In this document: positions 31,328 to 38,624 of the stretch, one piece after another
How the letters are laid out: every line of letters begins with the position of its first letter
Position numbering within the stretch: position 1 is the stretch's first letter
Assembly: GCA_019414045.1 (NCBI GenBank)
Contig: DXMW01000017.1
Coordinates: 1-41,006 of the forward strand
DNA: 41,006 bases
From: Collinsella sp.
GTDB taxonomy: Bacteria > Actinomycetota > Coriobacteriia > Coriobacteriales > Coriobacteriaceae
Direction of reading: 5' to 3'
The notes under the pieces: model-generated
What the model was told of the DNA's origin: nothing
Seen by the model: the letters and a program-made list of their open reading frames with translations, nothing else
Database searches by the model: none
Program-made: the position numbers and the translations under genes

Positions 31328-34300
31328 ATGAGCAAACTCGTCGAGGGCATCAAGGATCGTATGGTCGCTGCCGCACGCGAGGCCGCGCCCGCCGTGGTGG
31401 ACGCCGCGCAGAAGGCCGCGACCGCGGCTGCCGAGAAAGTTGCCGAGGCAGTTGCCGATGCCAAGAACGCGGCAGGGGAGACGCTCACCGCTGACGCAGC
31501 CACGCCCAACGTTGCCGAGTCCGTAACCGCCACCGCCGCCCACGCCCCCGAAGGCGCGATCTTCAACCCCGAGGCCGCCCGCGGCAACCTGCACCTGGGC
31601 ATCGACGTGGGCTCCACCACCGTCAAGCTTGCCGTGCTCAACGATGACAACCAGATCGTCTACGCCAAGTACCAGCGCCACCACACCGACGTCCGTGCCT
31701 GCGCCCGCGATCTGTTCGAGGGCGCCGCGACTGTGCTGCCGACGGCCCAGATGACCTGCGCCATCACCGGCTCGGGCGGTCTGCTGCTGTCCCAGTGGCT
31801 CGACTTGGAGTTTGTCCAGGAGGTCATCGCCAGCAAACGCGCCGTCGAGACCCTTATCCCGGCCACCGATGTCGCCATCGAGCTGGGCGGTGAGGACGCC
31901 AAGATCATCTACTTTGACAACGGCATCGAGCAGCGCATGAACGGCACCTGCGCCGGCGGCACGGGCGCGTTCATCGATCAGATGGCCACTCTGCTGCACA
32001 CCGACGCGAGCGGCCTCAACGAGCTCGCGGCCAACGCCACCACCATCTATCCCATCGCCAGCCGTTGCGGCGTCTTTGCCAAGACCGACGTGCAGCCGCT
32101 CCTCAACGAGGGCGCCCGCCCCGAGGACGTCGCCGCTTCCATCTTCCAGGCCGTCGTGACCCAGACCATCTCGGGCCTGGCGTGCGGCCGTCCCATTCGC
32201 GGTAACGTCGCCTTCCTGGGCGGCCCGCTGCAGTATCTCTCCGAGTTGCGCCACCGCTTCTACCTCACGCTCAACCTGGACGAGGAGCACCGCATTGTGC
32301 CCCAAAACGCCCACCTGTTTGTGGCGAGCGGCGCTGCCATGGCGCACGAGTCCAACAAGCTCAGCACGTTCCCGCAGCTTATCGAGGCCATCGACAGCCT
32401 GGGTGACACGCAGGGTGCCGAGGTCGAGCGCCTGGATCCGCTCTTTGCCACCGACGAGGACTTTGCCGAGTTCAAGAACCGCCACGACCAGGAAGTCGTC
32501 CCCAAGGGTAAGCTCGACGGCTACACCGGCCGCGTGTTCATTGGCATCGACGCCGGTTCCACCACCATGAAGGCCGCGCTCGTGGGCGAGGACGGCCAGC
32601 TGTTGCATACCTGGTACGGCAACAACAACGGTGACATCCTGGGCACGGCCAAGGTCATCATGGCCGATTTCTACAACCACATTCCCGCGGGCTGCACCAT
32701 CGGCCACGTGACCACCACGGGCTACGGTGAGGCGCTACTCATCGAGGCCCTCAAGGCCGATTCCGGCGAGATCGAGACCGTCGCGCACCTGCGCGGCGCC
32801 AAGGCGTTCCTGCCCGGCGTCGAGTTTATCCTGGACATCGGCGGCCAGGACATGAAGTGCCTGCGCGTCAAGGACGGCGTTATCGAGCACATCATGCTCA
32901 ACGAGGCCTGCTCGTCGGGTTGCGGCAGCTTTATCGAGAGCTTCGCCGTCTCTATGAACATGGACGTGCGCGCGTTCGCCGATGCCGCCATCCATGCCAA
33001 GGCCCCCGTCGACCTGGGCAGCCGCTGCACGGTTTTTATGAACTCGCGCGTCAAGCAGGCGCAAAAGGAAGGCGCCACGGTGGGCGACATCGCGGCCGGC
33101 CTGTCCTATTCCGTCATTAAGAATGCCCTGTTCAAGGTCATTAAGCTGCGCGACCCCAAGGAGATCGGCAGCCAGGTGATCGTCCAGGGCGGCACCTTTA
33201 TGTCCGATGCCACGCTGCGCGCGTTTGAGCAGCTCACCGGCGTGCATGCCGTGCGCCCTGACATCGCCGGCTGCATGGGCGCCTACGGTGCGGCCCTGCT
33301 CGCCCGCGATCGCGCCGGCGCCGACGGCACCTCGACCATCCTTTCGGCTGAGGATATCGCACACCTCACCGTGACGCAAAAGCATGTCCGCTGCGGCCGT
33401 TGCTCTAACAACTGCCAGCTTACTGTGAACGACTTTGGCGGCGGTAGGCGCTTCATTACCGGCAACCGTTGCGAGAAGGGCGCCGGCCACAAAAAGCAGA
33501 AGACCGAGGCCCCCAACCTCTTCAAAAAGAAAAACGAGCTGCTCTTTAACCGCGAGGTGCTGAGCCCCGACGAGGCCCCGCGCGGCACCGTCGGCATCCC
33601 GCGCGCGCTCAACATGTACGAGAACTACCCCTTCTGGCATGCGTTCTTTACGCGCTTGGGCTTTAGCGTGCAGCTGTCCGACCAGTCGAGCAAAAAGACC
33701 TACCAGGCGGGCATCGAGTCCATGCCGTCCGAGAGCGTGTGCTATCCGGCCAAGATGAGCCACGGCCACGTGATGAACCTTATCGACCGCGACGTCGACT
33801 TTATCTGGATGCCGTGCGTGCGTTGGGAGCGCAAGGAGGACCCGACCGCCGGCAACTGTTACAACTGCCCCATCGTCATGAGCTACCCCACGGCGTTGGC
33901 ACTCAACATCGACGAGATCCGCGAGCAGAACATCGAGTTCCTGTACCCGTTTGTGCCCTATCATGACAAGACCGAGCTCAAGCGCCGCCTGTACCAGGTG
34001 CTCGCCGTCGACCGCGTGGCCGATGCTGAGGCCGGTCGCGGTCGCGTGCGTGGACCCAAGATCACGCGCTCCGAGGTCGATGCCGCCGTCAACGCTGCCT
34101 TTGAGGCCGACGCGCGCTTCCACGAGGACATCCAGACCATGGGCGAGGAGGCCCTTAAGTGGGTCGAGGACCACGGCGGTCACGGCATCGTGCTCGCCGG
34201 TCGTCCCTACCATAACGACCCCGAGATCAACCACGCCCTGCCCGAGCTTATCTCGAGCTTTGGCTTTGCGGTCTTTACCGAGGATTCGCTCGCGCATCTG

Positions 34301-36118
34301 GTAAAGCCCGAGCGTCCGATTCGCGTCGTCGACCAGTGGATGTACCACAGCCGCCTGTACGCCGTCGCTCGTTTTGTGACGATGCGCAACGACCTGGACC
34401 TGATCCAGCTCAACTCCTTCGGCTGCGGCTTGGACGCCCTGACCACCGACCAGGTGCAGGAGATCCTGGAAGCCAGCGGCAAGATTTACACCGTGCTCAA
34501 GATCGACGAGGTGTCCAACCTGGGTGCCGCGCGCATCCGCATCCGCTCGCTCATGGCCGCGCTTAAGGACCAGGAGGCCGAGCGCTTGGCCGAGGCCACG
34601 GCCGCGGGCGAGGCTTACGAGCAGGGCGATGCCGCGCCGGTGGCGCCCTCCACGGATGCCCCCGCGTTCGCGAGCCGCAAGTACACGTTTGAGGCTCAGC
34701 GCGAGAGTGCTTCGACCGCATGGCCGAAGGTGCCCTTTACCGAGCAGATGCGCGACGAGGGCTACACCATCCTGTGCCCGCAGATGGCGCCGATCCACTT
34801 TGACCTGGTCAAAGAGGTGTTCCGCGGTGCCGGCTACAACTTGGAGCTGCTGCCCTCGACCGATCACGACGCCGTCGAGGCCGGCCTGCGCTATGTGAAC
34901 AATGACATCTGCTATCCGTCGATCCTGGTGACGGGCCAGATCATGGAGGCCATCGAGAGCGGTCGGTACGACCTGTCCAAGACGGCCGTGGTCATCAGTC
35001 AGACCGGCGGCGGCTGCCGTGCTACCAACTACATCGCGCTCATTCGCAAAGCCCTGCGCGAGAGCGGTCACCCTGAGATTCCGGTGATCTCGCTTTCGGC
35101 TGTGGCGCTCGGCGAGGACAACCCCGGCTTTAAGATTACGCCGGCGCTGCTTAAGCAGGCAGTCTACGCGGTGCTCTTTGGCGACGTGATGATGCAGATG
35201 CTCTACCGCTGCCGCCCGTACGAGGCCACGCCCGGTGCCGCCAACGCGCTCTACGAGGAGTACATGGCGCGCGCCCGCAAGTTGGCGCCCAAGTTCAACC
35301 GCCACAACTACACCAAGCTGTGCCGCGAGGCCATCCGAGCGTTCGACACCATGCCGCTCGTGGGCGAGGGTACTAAGCCGCGCGTGGGCGTGGTCGGCGA
35401 GATCTTGGTCAAGTTCCATCCCACGGCCAACAACCACGTGGTCGATGTCATCGAGCGCGAGGGCTGCGAGGCCGTGGTGCCGGGCCTGCTCGACTTCTTC
35501 CTGTACTCCATGAGCAACGCGGAGCTGCAGAAGGACGAGCTGGGTAGCTCTGCCACTACGCGCGCGGGCATGCAAGCGCTCATCAAGCTTGTGGACTGGA
35601 TGCGCACGCCGGTGGAGGAGATGCTCGAGAAGTCCCGCCGCTTCGAGGCGCCCGAGCGCATCGGCACCATGGCCGAAAAGGCCCGTACGGTACTTTCGGT
35701 GTGCAACAACATGGGCGAGGGCTGGTTGCTCACGGCCGAGATGCTCGACCTGATCGACCATGGTGCGCCCAACATCATCTGCACGCAGCCCTTTGCGTGC
35801 CTGCCCAACCACGTGGTGGGCAAGGCCGTGATCAAGGAGCTGCGCCGCCAACATCCCGAGAGCAACATCGTCGCGGTGGACTACGACCCCGGCGCGTCCG
35901 AGGTCAACCAGCTCAACCGTATTAAGCTTATGATCAGCGTGGCCAAGGAGAACATGCGCGCCGGTAAGGGCTTTAAGCTCGAGAAGGTGGCGCCGCTCGC
36001 GATGGACGAGGTCACCGGCCAGATGCGTGCTCATGACGGCTGTGTGAGCTGCGGGCCGGCCAGCGAGGAGGCCGTGGCATCGGTCGCCGAGCGCCTGGGA
36101 CGCGGCATTAAGAAGTAA
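31328..36118 (+). CDS. Giant acyl-CoA dehydratase activase-related protein (two BadF ATPases + DUF2229 + HgdB-like)
   Basis: This 1596-residue protein is related to 2-hydroxyacyl-CoA dehydratase activases. It starts with an Ala/Lys-rich amphipathic segment (1-80). ATPase domain 1 follows (GIDVGSTT 91-98, GGEDAKII, CAGGTGAFI), then ATPase domain 2 (GIDAGSTT ~406-413, IGGQDMKCL, CSSGCGSFI). A cysteine cluster RCGRCSNNCQ lies at ~688-697. A DUF2229 segment starts at TVGIPRALNMYENYP (~754) with CYNCP. A C-terminal HgdB-like domain starts at ~1145. Homologous activases use ATP to drive low-potential electron transfer through a 4Fe-4S cluster. The physiological substrate of the fused form is not established. 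GAGGAG precedes the ATG. Confidence 0.9.
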   Translation: MSKLVEGIKDRMVAAAREAAPAVVDAAQKAATAAAEKVAEAVADAKNAAGETLTADAATPNVAESVTATAAHAPEGAIFNPEAARGNLHLGIDVGSTTVKLAVLNDDNQIVYAKYQRHHTDVRACARDLFEGAATVLPTAQMTCAITGSGGLLLSQWLDLEFVQEVIASKRAVETLIPATDVAIELGGEDAKIIYFDNGIEQRMNGTCAGGTGAFIDQMATLLHTDASGLNELAANATTIYPIASRCGVFAKTDVQPLLNEGARPEDVAASIFQAVVTQTISGLACGRPIRGNVAFLGGPLQYLSELRHRFYLTLNLDEEHRIVPQNAHLFVASGAAMAHESNKLSTFPQLIEAIDSLGDTQGAEVERLDPLFATDEDFAEFKNRHDQEVVPKGKLDGYTGRVFIGIDAGSTTMKAALVGEDGQLLHTWYGNNNGDILGTAKVIMADFYNHIPAGCTIGHVTTTGYGEALLIEALKADSGEIETVAHLRGAKAFLPGVEFILDIGGQDMKCLRVKDGVIEHIMLNEACSSGCGSFIESFAVSMNMDVRAFADAAIHAKAPVDLGSRCTVFMNSRVKQAQKEGATVGDIAAGLSYSVIKNALFKVIKLRDPKEIGSQVIVQGGTFMSDATLRAFEQLTGVHAVRPDIAGCMGAYGAALLARDRAGADGTSTILSAEDIAHLTVTQKHVRCGRCSNNCQLTVNDFGGGRRFITGNRCEKGAGHKKQKTEAPNLFKKKNELLFNREVLSPDEAPRGTVGIPRALNMYENYPFWHAFFTRLGFSVQLSDQSSKKTYQAGIESMPSESVCYPAKMSHGHVMNLIDRDVDFIWMPCVRWERKEDPTAGNCYNCPIVMSYPTALALNIDEIREQNIEFLYPFVPYHDKTELKRRLYQVLAVDRVADAEAGRGRVRGPKITRSEVDAAVNAAFEADARFHEDIQTMGEEALKWVEDHGGHGIVLAGRPYHNDPEINHALPELISSFGFAVFTEDSLAHLVKPERPIRVVDQWMYHSRLYAVARFVTMRNDLDLIQLNSFGCGLDALTTDQVQEILEASGKIYTVLKIDEVSNLGAARIRIRSLMAALKDQEAERLAEATAAGEAYEQGDAAPVAPSTDAPAFASRKYTFEAQRESASTAWPKVPFTEQMRDEGYTILCPQMAPIHFDLVKEVFRGAGYNLELLPSTDHDAVEAGLRYVNNDICYPSILVTGQIMEAIESGRYDLSKTAVVISQTGGGCRATNYIALIRKALRESGHPEIPVISLSAVALGEDNPGFKITPALLKQAVYAVLFGDVMMQMLYRCRPYEATPGAANALYEEYMARARKLAPKFNRHNYTKLCREAIRAFDTMPLVGEGTKPRVGVVGEILVKFHPTANNHVVDVIEREGCEAVVPGLLDFFLYSMSNAELQKDELGSSATTRAGMQALIKLVDWMRTPVEEMLEKSRRFEAPERIGTMAEKARTVLSVCNNMGEGWLLTAEMLDLIDHGAPNIICTQPFACLPNHVVGKAVIKELRRQHPESNIVAVDYDPGASEVNQLNRIKLMISVAKENMRAGKGFKLEKVAPLAMDEVTGQMRAHDGCVSCGPASEEAVASVAERLGRGIKK

Positions 36119-36146
36119 CTGGCCTGCTATGGGCTAGATATGGGAC

Positions 36147-36184
36147 AAACGGGTGGCAGCCGTACCGGTTACCACCCGTTTTTA
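36147..36184 (+). terminator. Rho-independent terminator after the activase gene
   Basis: AAACGGGTGG (36147-36156) pairs with CCACCCGTTT (36172-36181) around a 15-base loop, followed by TTTA. It lies about 30 bases past the stop and ends the TetR-activase operon. Confidence 0.85.
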
Positions 36185-36235
36185 CTGGACATCTGTTGCG
36201 TAAACGGTCCAACTATCACCCCCTGCGAACTTGGA

Positions 36236-36366
36236 TTTCGGAAGTATGCGGCAAAATTTGAATAGGCCGAGCACACTGGATATGCCCAAGCTTTGTACCT
36301 GCGGTTTTATTGGTGAAAAACCGGGGTGTGCTCGAGGGCTCCGGAATTTGCCGCATACTTCCGAAA
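36236..36366 (+). repeat. Large palindromic intergenic element (family with 233-372)
   Basis: TTTCGGAAGTATGCGGC (from 36236, arm to 36258) pairs with the arm 36345-36366 over about 22 bases with one extra A. CGAGCACAC (36268-36276) pairs with GTGTGCTCG (36326-36334), and CGGTTTT (36302-36308) with AAAACCG (36317-36323). The core holds GGCCGAGCACAC, CAAGC, TACCTGCGGTTTTA and TCGAGGG in the order seen in the element at 233-372. The inner stem shows a G-C/C-G exchange relative to that copy, which keeps pairing. It is non-coding and may be a folded RNA or a palindromic mobile element. Confidence 0.75.
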
Positions 36367-36417
36367 ACAACGTCTCGGTGGCACCAAAAATTGCCTCCAG
36401 AACCCTGAGATAATGAA

Positions 36418-36600
36418 CATATTGTAGCCGTTCGCCGCAAATTATCGTCCGTTCATGGAACCTATCTCCAACGAGTTGTAACCATATGGTTTGATGTTGA
36501 AAACATATGATTGCCGGCAGGCCATAGGTGACGTTCCCCCTGATATCGGAGGTTCCAGGTATGTTTCGCGCTCCGTTAAATAACTATCGGTTGGGCTAAC
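36418..36600 (+). promoter_or_regulatory. Upstream region of the anchored hypothetical gene
   Basis: AACCATATGGTT (36480-36491) is a perfect 12-base palindrome, and a second CATATG lies about 15 bases further. GGAACC (about 36459) and GGTTCC (about 36551) form a distant inverted repeat. No convincing -35/-10 pair was found. These are candidate regulator sites only. Confidence 0.25.
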
Positions 36601-37050
36601 ATGGGTCGCCGTGCTATTTCGATAACCCTTGCAGTGGTCTGCCTGGCTGTGCTCTTAGGCGCTACGGGGCTGTTTGCTATAAGTCGAGAAACATCCTATA
36701 TGCAGGAATGTGCTTCCGAAGGCTTTGTCATTGATGGTTACTATCGGGATGACAAAACGAGTCGGGAAACCCTGGCTTTTCTTGAGGAGGACAACTGTCG
36801 ATGGCAGCTGGTCGACCAAGACGGAATCTGCACAGACGGGCAGTTTAAGCGTACGGATGACCCCAACATCCTGATATTAAAGAAGGAAAACGGTGAAGAA
36901 TTCGGTACGGTCCACGTGGCGTACTTGTCACGCCGACGCGATCAGGGCTTGCTCTACCTATTTAGAGATACCAGGGTGACCCGTTTTTATCTGGTGAGTA
37001 CCGGTCCGGCGTTTACAGTGGAGTCTGGCGATGTCGATGCGGACAGATGA
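36601..37050 (+). CDS. Hypothetical membrane-anchored or secreted protein
   Basis: This 149-residue protein has one N-terminal hydrophobic segment (about 5-27), acting as a signal anchor. A polar extracytoplasmic domain with a beta-strand pattern follows (GFVIDGYYRDD, CRWQLVDQDG, GTVHVAYLSRR, RVTRFYLVST). Two Cys in the outer domain could form a disulfide. I recognise no family. The ribosome site is weak (GGTTGGG). The gene lies alone between the folded element at 36236-36366 and its own terminator. Confidence 0.65.
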   Translation: MGRRAISITLAVVCLAVLLGATGLFAISRETSYMQECASEGFVIDGYYRDDKTSRETLAFLEEDNCRWQLVDQDGICTDGQFKRTDDPNILILKKENGEEFGTVHVAYLSRRRDQGLLYLFRDTRVTRFYLVSTGPAFTVESGDVDADR

Positions 37051-37071
37051 TTCACGGCAATAAATCAGCGA

Positions 37072-37106
37072 GCGGAGCGCGGACATGAATCGCGCCCCGC
37101 TTTTTT
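37072..37106 (+). terminator. Rho-independent terminator after the hypothetical gene
   Basis: GCGGAGCGCG (37072-37081) pairs with CGCGCCCCGC (37091-37100) with one mismatch, followed by TTTTTT. It lies 22 bases past the stop. Confidence 0.85.
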
Positions 37107-37178
37107 GCTCGCGGCCTGCGTCGCGTCTGCGCCTCGTTCCGACTCGCGCCCGTGCGCGCATCCATCTCACATCCCGCA

Positions 37179-38318
37179 TCACTTCACATCGAACTCCACG
37201 CGATCGAGTTCGGGCACGTTGAGGTCGATGAGCTTGCGAGCAACGCGGCGGTCGTGCGCCCCGAGCGCCTCGCTTGTCGTTACATGGGCGACAATCTCGC
37301 GCTCGACGATGCCCTCCTCGTCGCCCTCGGCGGCCGAGGTCTCGACGGCGACGGTGTAATCCCTAAAGCCCGGCAGCACCGCGGCAAGCTCGCGTGTGGT
37401 CTCGGTGACGCCGTAGCCGTCCTGCACGCCGGCCTGTGCCGAGCCAATGGACCCCGCGGTCATGACGATGCAGGGGATGGCAAAGATCACCGTACCCACG
37501 ATGATGCGGCGGCGCACCTTGTGTGACAGCTCATCGACCTCGGCATCTTCTTCGGCGGTCACAATGCCGTCGCCGTTGAGGTCGCGCTTGAGCGGCACGC
37601 GCAAAAGAAGCAGAACGGCTTCGGCAGCCAGTGCGATAAAGACCACGTTGATGCCAAACTCGTAGAGCGCCGAGAGAAACAGCGACCCGCTTGCGATGGC
37701 GATGCCATAGCCCGCCGCGCACAGGGGCGGCATGAGCGCGGTCGCCACGGCCACGCCGGCGATGAGCGTGGCGGGTTCCTGGTCGCGCGAGTTGCCCAGG
37801 CCACCCGCAAAGCCGCCGGCGAGCGCGACGGCAAGGTCCCATACGGTGGGCGTCGAGTTGTCGATAATGGCGGCCGTGGTGGTGCCAAGGGGCGAGAGCT
37901 TAAAGTACAACGTGGATGTGACCAGGCAAAAGGCCGTCTGTAGAGCCAAGCCCGCGACGGCCTCGACGGTAATCTCACGGTCGAGCGTGGCGATGCCGTA
38001 TGCCATGGCAAGGACCGAGCCCATGAGCGGGCAGATGAGCATGGCGCCCACGATGGCAATGTCCGAGTCGATATCGAGGCCGATGCTCGCGATGAGCATG
38101 GCGATGATGAGGATGCATAGGTGGGAGCCAGTCAGACGCGCTCCGTTTACAAAACGCTTGCGGATCACGTGATAGGGCGCGCGTCCCTCGCGAATGTTGA
38201 ATGCGCGCTTGAGGAAGCGGGTGGCGTTCTCCATGGCCTCGCTATGAGCAGGGCGGATGCCGTGGCGCCGGTGATGGCGTTCGCGTAGTCGCTTGATCTG
38301 TTGTTTGTCGAGTTCCAT
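37179..38318 (-). CDS. DUF389 family membrane protein with an EF-hand loop
   Basis: This 379-residue protein has a basic N-terminus and about six membrane segments (65-240 and 270-292), with the family stretch DIAIVGAMLICPLMGSVLAM (85-104). Between the main membrane block and the last segment lies DLNGDGIVTAEE (246-257). This matches the 12-residue EF-hand calcium loop: Asp246, Asn248, Asp250, Gly251 and Glu257. The C-terminal ~85 residues form a soluble domain. DUF389 proteins have no settled function. The ATG at 38318 follows GAGGTGG; an upstream extension to 38444 is not supported. It is divergent from the CAP-protein gene. Confidence 0.85.
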   Translation of the reverse strand: MELDKQQIKRLRERHHRRHGIRPAHSEAMENATRFLKRAFNIREGRAPYHVIRKRFVNGARLTGSHLCILIIAMLIASIGLDIDSDIAIVGAMLICPLMGSVLAMAYGIATLDREITVEAVAGLALQTAFCLVTSTLYFKLSPLGTTTAAIIDNSTPTVWDLAVALAGGFAGGLGNSRDQEPATLIAGVAVATALMPPLCAAGYGIAIASGSLFLSALYEFGINVVFIALAAEAVLLLLRVPLKRDLNGDGIVTAEEDAEVDELSHKVRRRIIVGTVIFAIPCIVMTAGSIGSAQAGVQDGYGVTETTRELAAVLPGFRDYTVAVETSAAEGDEEGIVEREIVAHVTTSEALGAHDRRVARKLIDLNVPELDRVEFDVK

Positions 38319-38624
38319 GTCCACCTCGTTCCAGCGCGGTCCGCGCAACGCGCCCGTTGTCCTAACTCTACACCGTGGCGGGCGGGGTGTCTGTCGGATG
38401 CGGAATCCGATAGGGCGGATGACGCGGGAGCAAATGCAAATCACAGGCTCAATTCCATCACGCGAAAATATGATGCACCAGCTCCTTCAAATGTGACGAA
38501 ATTGTGAAGCACAGGAGCATGAATTTCAAAAATTCGCTGGTCGCCAATGTTGCGCAACAGAATTCAAAAAGCGACAGCTACCGTTTGAAGCGTATGGATA
38601 CATCCGTGTCAAAGGGAGAAAGCC
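38319..38624. other. Divergent intergenic region with several palindromes
   Basis: This 306-base gap separates the DUF389 gene from the coiled-coil/CAP gene and presumably holds both promoters. Visible palindromes are TCGGAT-GCGGA-ATCCGA (38394-38410), GAATTT-CAA-AAATTC (38521-38535) and TGTTGCGCAACA (38548-38559). GAATTCAAAAAGCGAC near 38561 partly repeats the sequence starting at 38521. AAAGGGAGAAAG is the ribosome site for the plus-strand gene. I could not fix a promoter with confidence. Confidence 0.4.

Noticed and set aside
32735..36034. 1099-codon open frame on the minus strand
   Set aside because: It is antisense to the activase-like gene, is a by-product of G+C-rich codon use, and has no family character. 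The plus-strand protein has clear domains.
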